64,000 bases of DNA from Paucibacter aquatile. Its GTDB lineage: Bacteria; Pseudomonadota; Gammaproteobacteria; Burkholderiales; Burkholderiaceae_C. Position 1 is the stretch's first letter. Each line of letters opens with the position of its first letter. A model generated the notes under the pieces. It was given only the letters and a program-made list of their open reading frames with translations. It was not told the origin of the DNA and searched no databases. Shown here one piece after another: positions 1-7,992 of the stretch. Location of the stretch: contig NZ_POSP01000003.1 of the NCBI RefSeq assembly GCF_002885975.1, positions 2,666,001 through 2,730,000 of the forward strand, read 5' to 3'. A program made the translations under genes and the position numbers.

Positions 1-460
1 CGGCCTGGGCCTGATCCGCGCCCTGGCCGCGCGGGCGCTCAGCATCCCCGTGGTGTTGCTCACCACTTTTGACGACGCGGCCGTGTTCGACGAGGCCGTG
101 CGCGCCGGCGCCCGCGGTTTTCTGCTCAAGGCCATCAGCACCGACACCCTGGTGCAGGCCCTGCGCGATGTGGCCGAAGGCGGCACCGCCCTGCGCCCCT
201 CGCTGACCACCCGCATGGAGCGCCCGGCCAGCACGGCCGAACGCGCCTTCCTGGCCACCGAACAGCCCGACCCGCTCTCGCCCAAGGAGCTGCAGGTGCT
301 GCGCCTGGTCGCCAGCGGCCGCAGCAACACCGAGATCGCCGCCCTGCTGGGCAATAGCGAGGGCGTGATCAAGAACCACTGCTCGGCCATCTTCTCCAAG
401 ATGGGCGTGCGCGACCGCACGCAGGCGGTGTTGCGGGCGATCGACCTGGGTTGGATCTGA
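1..460 (+). CDS. NarL/FixJ-family response regulator (5' end outside window)
   Basis: Only the C-terminal part of this DNA-binding response regulator is present; the reading frame is open from the left edge, so the phospho-acceptor aspartate is not visible. What remains is the end of the receiver domain (VVLLTTFDD, then the conserved lysine in GFLLKA) followed by a LuxR-type helix-turn-helix with LSPKELQVLRLVASGRSNTE and the recognition segment EGVIKNHCSAIFSKMGVRDR. The protein ends GWI at a TGA. It would normally work with a histidine kinase encoded upstream, outside the window. The target genes cannot be told from the sequence. Confidence 0.9.
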   Translation, partial: GLGLIRALAARALSIPVVLLTTFDDAAVFDEAVRAGARGFLLKAISTDTLVQALRDVAEGGTALRPSLTTRMERPASTAERAFLATEQPDPLSPKELQVLRLVASGRSNTEIAALLGNSEGVIKNHCSAIFSKMGVRDRTQAVLRAIDLGWI

Positions 461-476
461 AGCGCCGGGCCTGCCG

Positions 477-1043
477 CTAAGGCTCGACAGGCCGGCCGAG
501 ATGGAGGACCCAGTAGCGGTCATACCGCCCCGGGCCGACCACACAGGCCAGGCCGGCGTCAATGAACTCGGCCTGCATCAGGTTCTCGCAGTGGCTGGCG
601 CTCAGGGTCCAGGTGGCCAGCACCTCGTCCAAGCTTTCCTGGCCGGCGGCCAGGTTTTCACCGGCGCGGCGCATCACATAACCGCTTTGATGAAAGCGCT
701 GGCGCAGGCTGCTGCCCTTGAGCCCGCGATGGCTGATCTGGTCGCCGTGCGAGAGCTCGCTGGCAAAGGCCAGGGCCGAAGCCTCCAGCCGGGCATCCCA
801 ACGCAGGGCCGGCGCAGCCGGCAGGCGGTGGGCGCCGCAAGACTGAGGCAGGGCACGGAAGGCATTGAGCCGCGCCAGCTCGGCGCGAAGCTCGGCCTCG
901 CTGGGGCAGGATTTCGCCGCCCCCGCTTCGGCCGCCTGGGCCAAGGCCAAGCCCAGGCCTGCCATTGGCAAGACCAAGCTCCATCGCCCCAGCAAGCGCC
1001 AGGCGCTGCGTGCGCGGGAAAAGAAAAAATGCGGGCGTTTCAT
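477..1043 (-). CDS. CAP (SCP/YkwD-like) domain secreted protein
   Basis: About 188 residues. The start MKRPHFFF was chosen because it gives a classic signal peptide: a basic start, a hydrophobic stretch LVLPMAGLGLALAQ and small residues AEA before the mature part. An ATG four codons upstream is also possible. The mature part is a CAP domain: the paired-helix segment with LRWDARLEASALAFA, then SHRG, a GENLAAG motif, and the end CENLMQAEFIDAGLACV. The CAP histidine and glutamate positions (SH.G and GEN) are present. Bacterial CAP proteins of this size are exported and of mostly unknown function. It ends 17 bp after the regulator and is convergent with it. Confidence 0.85.
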   Translation of the reverse strand: MKRPHFFFSRARSAWRLLGRWSLVLPMAGLGLALAQAAEAGAAKSCPSEAELRAELARLNAFRALPQSCGAHRLPAAPALRWDARLEASALAFASELSHGDQISHRGLKGSSLRQRFHQSGYVMRRAGENLAAGQESLDEVLATWTLSASHCENLMQAEFIDAGLACVVGPGRYDRYWVLHLGRPVEP

Positions 1044-1118
1044 GGGCGAGCGCATCCTACCCAATCCCAGGGCCGCCTCGAAGGACTAAGCTGGAAGCTC
1101 CTCAGCTCGGAGCCCGCG

Positions 1119-1571
1119 ATGAAACACCCTCGGTCGTTCGCCCCCCTCACCCCCAGCTGGCCGCGCGCCCGGCCGCTGGCCCTGCTGATCGCCCTGCCCC
1201 TGGCGCTGCTGGCCGGCGCCTGCAGCAGCGCGCCCGCCAGCAACACGCCTGAAAGCCAGCGCCTGCTGAAATCGCTGGAGGCCGAGATCGGCGAGGCGCG
1301 CTGCAGCAGCGATGCCCAATGCCACAGCCTGGCCGTGGGCGCCAAGGCCTGCGGCGGGCCCGAGGGCTACCTCGCCTGGTCCAGCCAGCACAGCGGCGAC
1401 GGCAAGAAGCTCCAGGCCCTGGCCGATCAACAGGCCGCGGCGCGCCGGGCCGAACAAAGTCAGAGCGGCATGATGTCCAACTGCGCCCTCGAAGCTGACC
1501 CGGGCGCGCGCTGCCAGGCCGGGCGCTGCACCCTGCGCCCGCGCGCGGCGGCCGGAGCAAGCGCCCGGTAA
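1119..1571 (+). CDS. Small putative lipoprotein, unknown function
   Basis: 150 residues. The N terminus is basic, then hydrophobic (PLALLIALPLALLAGACSS), with a lipobox LAGAC, so it is probably exported and lipid-anchored. The mature part contains four further cysteines in a spaced pattern (ARCSSDAQCHSL, ACGG, SNCALEADPGARC, GRCTL), suggesting periplasmic disulfides. This resembles small DUF-type lipoproteins of Burkholderiales with a C-x5-C-H motif, but I cannot name a family. The start at 1119 is the only ATG that places the signal peptide at the N terminus. It is divergent from the CAP gene (75 bp between starts) and convergent with the pseudopilin gene that ends at 1597. Confidence 0.7.
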   Translation: MKHPRSFAPLTPSWPRARPLALLIALPLALLAGACSSAPASNTPESQRLLKSLEAEIGEARCSSDAQCHSLAVGAKACGGPEGYLAWSSQHSGDGKKLQALADQQAAARRAEQSQSGMMSNCALEADPGARCQAGRCTLRPRAAAGASAR

Positions 1572-1596
1572 ACGCACCCGGCCGGCCCGCAGGCAG

Positions 1597-2133
1597 TCAG
1601 CGCAAAGGCAGGCCGTTGCGATCCACCGGGGGCTCGCTGGCCGCCGGATCCGGACTGGACGCTGCCGCCCCTTGTGGGCGCCCCACAAAGAGCCAATCGC
1701 TGGCCTTGTCCAGAGGCATGCCGTCGGGCCGACTCTCCTTCAACAAGGCGCGCTCCGAACGGCTGTGCACCGCATGGAAGCGCTCGGGCTGGCTGGGCTC
1801 GGGCACCAGCACCCAATCGGGCTTGCCGGTGAAGGGGTCCGCATAGGCGCGACGCAGATGATGGAGAGGTTTGACGCCGCGCCGGTCGACCAGCAGATCC
1901 TCGATCGTGCGCGGGTACTGCGGCGAGTTGCCGCCCGTGACCTTGAGGTAGCTCTGGATGGCGCGCGCAATCTCCTCGCCGCGGAACTGAAGCTCGCGCT
2001 CGCGTTCGCGCTGTGCCGCCGTGCTCCAGGCCTGACCCAAAGCGGCCAGGGCCGCCGCTGTCAGAGCAACAAAGAACAGCAGCCCCAGGTAGGTGAAGCC
2101 GCACGAAGCGCGCAGGCGAGCGAGGCGACGCAT
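1597..2133 (-). CDS. Type II secretion pseudopilin lacking Glu+5 (GspK-like role?)
   Basis: 178 residues, last gene of the secretion cluster. It begins with a short basic leader and a prepilin cleavage site, CG|FTYLGLLFFV, followed by a hydrophobic helix. The residue five after the cut is glycine instead of the nearly universal glutamate; among T2SS pseudopilins this loss is typical of the tip protein GspK. The soluble part has the GspG-like segment AIQSYLKVTGG.SPQYPRTIEDLL and DPFTGKPDW. The ATG at 2133 was chosen because it puts the leader directly before the cleavage site; the open frame runs further upstream without signal features. It starts 31 bp after the preceding pseudopilin gene ends. 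Confidence 0.8.
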   Translation of the reverse strand: MRRLARLRASCGFTYLGLLFFVALTAAALAALGQAWSTAAQRERERELQFRGEEIARAIQSYLKVTGGNSPQYPRTIEDLLVDRRGVKPLHHLRRAYADPFTGKPDWVLVPEPSQPERFHAVHSRSERALLKESRPDGMPLDKASDWLFVGRPQGAAASSPDPAASEPPVDRNGLPLR

Positions 2134-2164
2134 CAGCAAGATCCTTCCCAGCCAGCCACCCGGT

Positions 2165-2572
2165 TCACCAATCCGCAAACAGCCGGCCATCGCTGGCTCG
2201 GCCGGCGGCACCGCTGCGCACATCGTAGAGTTGGCCATTGGCCTGCATATCGCCGGGCGGCGGCAGGGTGACCCAGGCATCGCGGCTGCCGGTCAGCGGG
2301 TCTTCGGGGATCTCGCGGATGTAGCGGGCCGTGGCCAGCTCTTCCAGCGAATCGGGATAACGCCCTTTGTCGGCGGCAAACTGGTCGATGGCATCGCGCA
2401 TCACATGGAGCGAGCTGCGCAGCGCCGTCTCGCGCGACTTCTGCAAGCTGTTGAAGTAACGCGGTGCTGCGATGGAAGCCAGCAGGGCGACGATGGCCAT
2501 GACCACGATCAGCTCGATCAGGGTGAAGCCACGGGGGCGGCCTCGGGCGGAGGTGTGACGGGGGGCGTTCAT
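2165..2572 (-). CDS. Type II secretion pseudopilin (GspG-like fold)
   Basis: 135 residues. A 15-residue basic leader ends in glycine, and the cleavage site RG|FTLIELIVVMAIVALLAS has the conserved glutamate at +5. The long hydrophobic alpha helix is followed by a short globular domain with GRYPDSLEELA and IPEDPLTG, the layout of calcium-binding GspG-type pseudopilins. It should be processed by a prepilin peptidase, which is not encoded in this window, and be added to the periplasmic pseudopilus. It starts 12 bp downstream of the preceding pseudopilin gene, so the two are co-transcribed. Confidence 0.87.
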   Translation of the reverse strand: MNAPRHTSARGRPRGFTLIELIVVMAIVALLASIAAPRYFNSLQKSRETALRSSLHVMRDAIDQFAADKGRYPDSLEELATARYIREIPEDPLTGSRDAWVTLPPPGDMQANGQLYDVRSGAAGRASDGRLFADW

Positions 2573-2584
2573 CTCGGCGGCTCC

Positions 2585-3103
2585 TCACCAATCACGCAAG
2601 CGCGTGCCGTCGAGTGCGCGACGGTCGGAGCGGGAATAGACATCGAACACATCCTTGCCCGAGCGCGGTTCGTCGGGCGGGCTGTCGGCGGCGCGCAAGC
2701 CCCAGGTGTCGGCGGCAGGCAGGGCTGGGTCGGCAAAGGGATCACGCGGCAGACGGCGCAAAAAGTAGAGCTTGCGGCTGTCCGGGGTTTTGACATCCAC
2801 CACGCCCTTGACCAAGGACTCCAGGTCAGGCGGATAGCCGCTGTCCTCAGGGCTGCTGCGGATCTGCCCGCCTTCGACTGCCTTCTTGTAGGCATCGAGC
2901 GCGCCGCGCAGCTGGCGCAGGCCGGAACGCAACTCATGCTCGCGTGCGCGCTGCACCGACATCTCCAGCAGAGGCCGCGCCGCCGTGGCCAGCACGGCCA
3001 GCATGGCCAGCACCACCAGCATCTCGATCAGCGTGAAGCCGCGAGCGTTTGGGCATGTGCGCAAAGTGTTCACCGCAGGGACTCGAGTCAACGAGGCTCG
3101 CAC
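2585..3103 (-). CDS. Type II secretion pseudopilin (GspG/GspH-like)
   Basis: 172 residues. The leader is longer than usual (about 22 residues) and ends at RG|FTLIEMLVVLAMLAVLAT with glutamate at +5. The soluble domain has helix residues LRSGLRQLRGALDAYKKAV, a GYPPDLESLVKGV segment and RRLPRDPFADP, the signature order of the GspG fold. It lies 2 bp after the secretin stop codon, so translation is probably coupled. With the next two genes it forms a run of three extra pseudopilins, presumably minor components replacing the canonical GspH, I, J and K set, none of which is recognisable by name here. Confidence 0.87.
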   Translation of the reverse strand: MRASLTRVPAVNTLRTCPNARGFTLIEMLVVLAMLAVLATAARPLLEMSVQRAREHELRSGLRQLRGALDAYKKAVEGGQIRSSPEDSGYPPDLESLVKGVVDVKTPDSRKLYFLRRLPRDPFADPALPAADTWGLRAADSPPDEPRSGKDVFDVYSRSDRRALDGTRLRDW

Positions 3104-3105
3104 GC

Positions 3106-5352
3106 TCAGCGCGCGGCCTCCACCGTCACCAGGCCCGAGCCTTCCAGGCGCACCGAGCTGCTCTCGCCATTCGGGCCGGTGGCTTGCACGCTGCCCAGTT
3201 CGATGGAGACGACCTTGCCGGTCGAGGCGGGCAGCGCGCGCATCACCAGCACCTTGTCGCCGCGCGCGGGCAGCTCCACCGGCACCCGACCCGGCGTCAT
3301 GCCACCCTGCATGGACTGCAGCAGATTGGCGTCGTACTCGATCTCGCCACGGATGCTGAAGCCCGACTCATTGCGCAGCGTCACCGAGATGGTGCCGCCG
3401 GGCGTGACCTGGGGCGTGACCTCCAGTCGCACCGTGGCTTCGGCCGAAGGAGCTGCCGCCGGCGCCGCTGCCGCGGCCTGGACATCGCGCGGTGCGGCCA
3501 AGGCGGGCGCGGCACCGCCACCACCGCTGGGGCCGACCCCGACCTTGGCGCTGGAGCGCAACAGGCCGCTGAAGGCACCCGGCGAGGCATCGGTGCCGCC
3601 GGGCGTGCGGGTCAGGCTGGCCTCGGGCAGGGCCAGATTGCGCACGATGCGCGGCGTGATCAGGAGCACGACCTCGGTCTTGGCACGTGTGTCATTGCGC
3701 GAGCCGAACAGGCTGCCCAGCACCGGGATGCCCGAAAGACCCGGAATGCCGCTGGCCGTGCGCCGGTCTTCGTCATTGATCAGACCGGCCAGCACCTGGG
3801 TCTCGCCATCGTTCAGGCGCAAGGTGGTGGAGGTGGTGCGCTGGCCGATCTCGTAGGCCGTGGTGCCACCCGGGCCGGTGACCTGACGGATCAAGTTGCT
3901 GACCTCCAGGCCGACCTTGATGACCACATCGTTGTCGAGCTGGATGGTGGGCTCGACATCCAGCTTCAGGCCGATGTCCAGATAGGACACCGAGGCCGCC
4001 ACCGAGGTCTGTCCGGTGAAGTTGGTGGTGGTGGTGAAGACCGGCAGCTTCTGGCCGATGTGGACCTTGGCCTTCTCGCGGTTGCGCACACGGATCTTCG
4101 GATTGGCCAGCAGGTTCACATTGCCGCTGCTGCCGCGCAGATTGGCCACCACGCCGGGGTTGGCGACGAAGCCGCGGAACTCGTTGTGCTGGCCGATCGG
4201 CACCTGGCCGGTGGCCAGGCCGCCGGTCGCGCCCGGCAGGCCGAAGCTGAGCTGCTCGGGCCATTTGAGGCCCAGCTCATCGACACGGTCGGTGGCCAGT
4301 TCCATCACCTCGACATCGAGCATGACCTCGGGCTCGGGCAGATCGACCGAGGCAATCAGTCGCTCCACCAGGCGCAACACCTCGGGCGTGTCACGCACCA
4401 CCATCAGGTTCAGGCGCTCGTCGACATGGATATCACGCACCTTGGCGATGGTGCGCACCATGGCCTGCACCTGCTTGACATCGGCGTTCGCGAGGTAGAG
4501 CGTGCGGGTGATCAGCTCCTGGTGCTCACGCTGCTTGGCGCTGGTGTTGGGGAAGATCAGCACCGAACTGTCGTTGAGCAGCTTGCGATCCAGCTGCTGG
4601 GTGTTGAGCACCACGCGCATGGCCTCGTCCAGGGTCACATTGCGCAGGAAGATGGTGATGCGGCTGTCCGAGCGCACATCCTTGTCGAACACGAAATTGA
4701 TATTGGAGCTGCGCGACAGCGCTTCGAAGACCTGGCGCAGGGGCGCATCGCGGAACTCCAGCGTGACGGGCTTCTGAAAGCCCGGCCCCAGTTCCAGGCT
4801 GCCCTGCTCCAGCGGCCGCGCCTGCGCGACCTGGCTGAGCAGCAGGCGAGCGCCGGGGTGCTGGGGTGATTCAGACAGGATCTCGCGCGCCATCGCTTCC
4901 ACCCGCTCCAGCTTGCCCTCGCGCAGCAGGCTGCGCGCGGTCAGCAAGGTGGCTTCCTGCTTCTGGCCGCGTTGCAGCTCGCTTTCGAAAAAGGCCAGAC
5001 GCGGGTGCTTGGGGTCGATCTCGCGCAGGCTCTGCATGGCCGTCTGCGCCTCGGCCCAGCGGCTGCTGGCACGCAGGCCCTCGATCTGCATCAGCAGCCG
5101 GTTGCTCAGCTGGGTACGGACGCGGATCTGGGCCGCACGCAGGGCGTGGTCCCTCGGCTCCTTCTGCGCGGCGGCGTCGAGCACGGCATAAGCCTGGGTC
5201 AGCTGGTTGGCGCGGCTGAGCTCATCGGCCTCGCGCAGAGCCGGGTGGGCGCAGCCCGCGAGCAGCAGGGCCACGCCCAAGGCCAGGAGCGCCGGCTGCG
5301 GCCACGCGCGGCGCGTGAACGGCAGAGAAGAGGTGGAGACTTGCAGCTTCAT
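3106..5352 (-). CDS. gspD: Secretin lipoprotein, GspD/MshL type, with C-terminal cohesin-like domain
   Basis: 748 residues; forms the outer-membrane channel of the secretion system. Lipobox LLAGC puts the acylated cysteine near residue 34. Residues about 40-180 are helical with TPR-like character. An STN domain (about 197-255) and a secretin N domain (about 284-340) precede the secretin core (about 410-572) with NPKIRVRN, ETQVLAGLI and IPGLSGIPVLGSLFG. A Gly/Ala/Pro linker (about 580-638) leads to an extra beta-rich domain (639-748) with VTPGGTISVTLRN and GEIEYDANLL, resembling cohesin modules. Canonical GspD lacks both the TPR-like region and this tail. Its start codon overlaps the preceding gene's stop (ATGA). 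Confidence 0.93.
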   Translation of the reverse strand: MKLQVSTSSLPFTRRAWPQPALLALGVALLLAGCAHPALREADELSRANQLTQAYAVLDAAAQKEPRDHALRAAQIRVRTQLSNRLLMQIEGLRASSRWAEAQTAMQSLREIDPKHPRLAFFESELQRGQKQEATLLTARSLLREGKLERVEAMAREILSESPQHPGARLLLSQVAQARPLEQGSLELGPGFQKPVTLEFRDAPLRQVFEALSRSSNINFVFDKDVRSDSRITIFLRNVTLDEAMRVVLNTQQLDRKLLNDSSVLIFPNTSAKQREHQELITRTLYLANADVKQVQAMVRTIAKVRDIHVDERLNLMVVRDTPEVLRLVERLIASVDLPEPEVMLDVEVMELATDRVDELGLKWPEQLSFGLPGATGGLATGQVPIGQHNEFRGFVANPGVVANLRGSSGNVNLLANPKIRVRNREKAKVHIGQKLPVFTTTTNFTGQTSVAASVSYLDIGLKLDVEPTIQLDNDVVIKVGLEVSNLIRQVTGPGGTTAYEIGQRTTSTTLRLNDGETQVLAGLINDEDRRTASGIPGLSGIPVLGSLFGSRNDTRAKTEVVLLITPRIVRNLALPEASLTRTPGGTDASPGAFSGLLRSSAKVGVGPSGGGGAAPALAAPRDVQAAAAAPAAAPSAEATVRLEVTPQVTPGGTISVTLRNESGFSIRGEIEYDANLLQSMQGGMTPGRVPVELPARGDKVLVMRALPASTGKVVSIELGSVQATGPNGESSSVRLEGSGLVTVEAAR

Positions 5353-5939
5353 GGGGTTGCGGCTCGGAAGTTGACGCTCTGCGTGAGCTTGGCGGGCAGC
5401 CAGGTCAGGTTCAGCCCGCGTTCATGGATTTGATCGACGCGCCACTGGCCATCGATCACCTCGCCGGTCTTGACGGCCAGGGTCTTGGCCGGGCTGGACA
5501 GCAGGGCCACGGCGCCCTCGGCCTCGACCAGGCGGCCAATCAATTGGTAAGGAAACGGTGGCGCCACCGGCTCGGCCGGGGGCGATGGCGGCGGCGCGGG
5601 CGGTGGAGGCGGCGGGGCGGGCGGCGCCCAGGCGGCGAACTGGCTCTCGACCGCCGGGGCCCAGGCCCCGCGTTCGGCCGGGGCCCAGTTGGGGACGGGG
5701 AGAGGCGCAGGCAGCGGCGCAGCAGCCATGCCCGGCTTGGCGGCCGAGGCGACCGTACCCAAGGCGACGGGCGCGCGGCGCTGCGACGCCACCGGCTGGG
5801 CCAGATCGCCCCCTTCGGGCTCGATCTGTGCGGCCCAGAGGGCGGCCGCGATGCTCAGCGCCAGGCCCGCGGCCAGGACATAGTGGCGCGGGCTCAGCGC
5901 CGGTTTGCTGGCTGCGCTGACAACAGGGCTGCGGCTCAT
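5349..5939 (-). CDS. GspC/PilP-like inner-membrane linker protein
   Basis: 196 residues. One N-terminal membrane helix (about 20-36), a long Ala/Pro region that becomes almost pure proline at about 106-129, and a small periplasmic domain (130-194) with FPYQLIGRLVEAEGAVALL and KTGEVIDGQWRVDQI. That order (helix, flexible linker, homology-region domain) is that of GspC and of PilP, which bridge the inner-membrane assembly platform to the secretin N domains. The position directly before the secretin, with a 4-bp ATGA overlap on both sides, supports this. The ATG at 5939 was chosen because it overlaps the preceding stop and sits just before the membrane helix. Confidence 0.8.
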   Translation of the reverse strand: MSRSPVVSAASKPALSPRHYVLAAGLALSIAAALWAAQIEPEGGDLAQPVASQRRAPVALGTVASAAKPGMAAAPLPAPLPVPNWAPAERGAWAPAVESQFAAWAPPAPPPPPPAPPPSPPAEPVAPPFPYQLIGRLVEAEGAVALLSSPAKTLAVKTGEVIDGQWRVDQIHERGLNLTWLPAKLTQSVNFRAATP

Positions 5940-6508
5940 CGGGTGGCCCCTCCCGGGCTGGTTTCCATACGGCCGTGCAGCGACCACTGCAGTTCCGCCT
6001 CCAGCTCGGCCGCTTGCGAGTTGGCGCGGCGCAGCTTGAGGCTGTCCAGGCTCAGCGCCGGGTCGTGGCGCAGCGCCGCTTCGATGTACTGGCGCAGCTG
6101 GGCATAGCCGCCGCTCAAGGGCATGGTGATGCGCAGGCGCTCCAGGCCGCTGGCCGCGTCCACCGTCAGGCGGTGCTCGGTGCGGGTGCTGACCAGGCCC
6201 AGGCGCAAACCCATCTCCAGCAGATCGGCCAGGCGCTGCTGCCGCTGGCTGGCGGGCGGCAGGGTCTCGCGCCATTGCTCGGGCGTGCTGGGCAGTTCGG
6301 CAGCCGAGGTCGCGCTGGCCGGGGCCAAGGCGCGCTGCAGGCGATGCTCGGCACGCAGGCGGTCACCCCGGGCGGCGTCGGCCGCGGCTTCGCGCTCCCA
6401 GCGCTGGCCCTGCCAGGCCAGGCCGGCGGCCAGCACAAGCGCCAGCGCGGCGAACAGGCCGGGCGCGCCGAGAGCGCGCAGCTGTGATTTCAGGGCAGAG
6501 TACTTCAT
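5936..6508 (-). CDS. GspM/PilO-like assembly-platform protein
   Basis: 190 residues. A short cytoplasmic start is followed by one membrane helix (LFAALALVLAAGLAWQG, about 19-35), a charged, coiled-coil-prone stretch with many Arg/Glu/Ala, and a small alpha/beta domain (about 95-185) with RLITMP-like core LRITMPLSGGYAQLRQYIEAAL. This is the bitopic ferredoxin-like architecture shared by GspM and PilO, which dimerise with GspL/PilN in the inner membrane. Identity to canonical GspM is not obvious by eye, so the exact family is uncertain. It overlaps its neighbours by 4 bp on both sides. Confidence 0.75.
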   Translation of the reverse strand: MKYSALKSQLRALGAPGLFAALALVLAAGLAWQGQRWEREAAADAARGDRLRAEHRLQRALAPASATSAAELPSTPEQWRETLPPASQRQQRLADLLEMGLRLGLVSTRTEHRLTVDAASGLERLRITMPLSGGYAQLRQYIEAALRHDPALSLDSLKLRRANSQAAELEAELQWSLHGRMETSPGGATR

Positions 6509-7992
6509 CGGCGGGCCTCCCCAGCCTTGTGCTTGGCCGGGGCCGTTGCGGAAGCGGCGGCCTCGGGCGATTCGGGCGCTGCCGCCACAGGGCTGCGCAG
6601 CAGATCCCCGCGGAACTTGGCCGTCAGCTCGAAACGCTGGCCCGTCAGCCCTTGTTCGGCGTTCTGCAGGCGACTGAGCATGACATCGCGCCAGCCGGCT
6701 TCGGCCGCCAAGCGGTCCACCAGTTGCAGGGGCAGCAGCTTGTCGCTGGCCAGGCCTTCCAGGCGCAGCTCCTGGCGCGAGCCGTTCACATCCATGGACA
6801 GCCAGGCCAGGGGCGCCGGCTTGAGCGCCGCGCCGGCCTGCTCCACCTGCACCAGCACGGCCTCCCAGGGCTGGCGCAGCAAGGCCTGCACCTCCTGCGC
6901 CGGGCGGCTGGCATCGGGCACGGTCTTGCCGGCATCACGGCTGCGGGCGGGCACGGCCACCGCAGCCAAAGGGGTCGTTTGGGCTTTGGCACGCGGCGCC
7001 GCCGCTTGCGTGGCCTTCAGCCGGGCCAGCTGGGTTTGCTGCTGAAGGCGATCGGTGTAAGCCTGCCAGGCGCTCCAACCGGCCGTGGCCAGCACCAGGG
7101 CGGCCGTGGCGGCCAGCGGCCAGGCCAGGGGCGAGCGCTCGCGCGGCGCGCCGAGGAAATCGGGGCGGGGCAGGCGGCGCGAAGGCGCGGCGGCACCGGG
7201 CTCCAACTGCGCGAGATCGGGCGCCGCGGCATCGAGGCGGCCCTGCAGACGCAGGGCCGGGCCCAGGTTCAGCGCCGTGCCGGTGCCCTGCAGACCGTAG
7301 CCCATCACGTGCACCTGGGCGGCGGGCAGGCCGGGCTGGGCTTGCAACAACTCTTGCAGCAGCTCAGCCAGTGCCTCAGGGGTGGCCTCACGCAAGCGCA
7401 GCTGGCGCAGGCCGGCCAAACGGCCCGAGGACAAAGTCAGCCAAGTCAAGACCTGACCCTCCAGCCAGGCCAGGGCGGCCTGCTCGGCCGAGCGCCATTC
7501 CGGTTCATCTTGAGCCAGACGCTGCAAGGCCAGCGCCCAGGCCGGCTGCACCTGGGTCAGGCGCACGCCGTGCTCGGCCGCGAATTCGCGCCAGCCTTGG
7601 GCAGCCGAGCCATGCAGGGCGATGGCGCCGCATTGCTCGCCCAGGCCGGCTTGCGGCTCGGCCTCCAGGCGCCAGCTGGCCAACGACCAGGTCTTGGCCG
7701 CGGCGCCGAAATACTGACCGAACTGCTGGCGCGCATAGGCCAGCAAGGCGGCTTCGTCGTCCAGCGGCAGGCCCGGCTGGCAGACCAGCTCATGCAGCAA
7801 GCGGCTGGACAGGCTCAGACGCACGGCGCTGCCGGCATGGGCGCGGCACCAGTCGGCCCAGGCCTCGGGCCGGCTCAGCGCGGCGCCCTGCACACCGTCG
7901 ATGCCCAGAAACAGGGTCTGGGGCCGGGCCAGGCGGGCGCGCAAGCGCCGCTGCAGGCGGCCCAGCCAAGAGGGCGAAGGGCTGCTATTCAT
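6505..7992 (-). CDS. GspL-like (PilM-PilN fusion type) assembly-platform protein
   Basis: 495 residues. The N-terminal half (about 25-270) looks like the cytoplasmic actin-like domain of GspL/PilM: LFLGIDGVQGAAL, then LLAYARQQFGQYFG, and a helix-rich segment. A single membrane helix (AWPLAATAALVLATAGW, about 294-310) is followed by coiled coil and a periplasmic domain (about 395-480) with AWLSMDVNGSRQELRLEGLA, as in PilN or the GspL C-terminus. GspL recruits the ATPase GspE to the inner membrane. The gene starts 8 bp inside the end of gspE, the usual tight coupling. Sequence similarity to canonical GspL is weak, so the call rests on layout and position. Confidence 0.75.
   Translation of the reverse strand: MNSSPSPSWLGRLQRRLRARLARPQTLFLGIDGVQGAALSRPEAWADWCRAHAGSAVRLSLSSRLLHELVCQPGLPLDDEAALLAYARQQFGQYFGAAAKTWSLASWRLEAEPQAGLGEQCGAIALHGSAAQGWREFAAEHGVRLTQVQPAWALALQRLAQDEPEWRSAEQAALAWLEGQVLTWLTLSSGRLAGLRQLRLREATPEALAELLQELLQAQPGLPAAQVHVMGYGLQGTGTALNLGPALRLQGRLDAAAPDLAQLEPGAAAPSRRLPRPDFLGAPRERSPLAWPLAATAALVLATAGWSAWQAYTDRLQQQTQLARLKATQAAAPRAKAQTTPLAAVAVPARSRDAGKTVPDASRPAQEVQALLRQPWEAVLVQVEQAGAALKPAPLAWLSMDVNGSRQELRLEGLASDKLLPLQLVDRLAAEAGWRDVMLSRLQNAEQGLTGQRFELTAKFRGDLLRSPVAAAPESPEAAASATAPAKHKAGEARR

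Noticed and set aside
3049..4869. A 606-codon open frame on the plus strand across the secretin gene
   Set aside because: It is antisense to a clear secretin, and its product is Gly/His/Gln-rich without any family motif. Such frames arise from G/C third positions.
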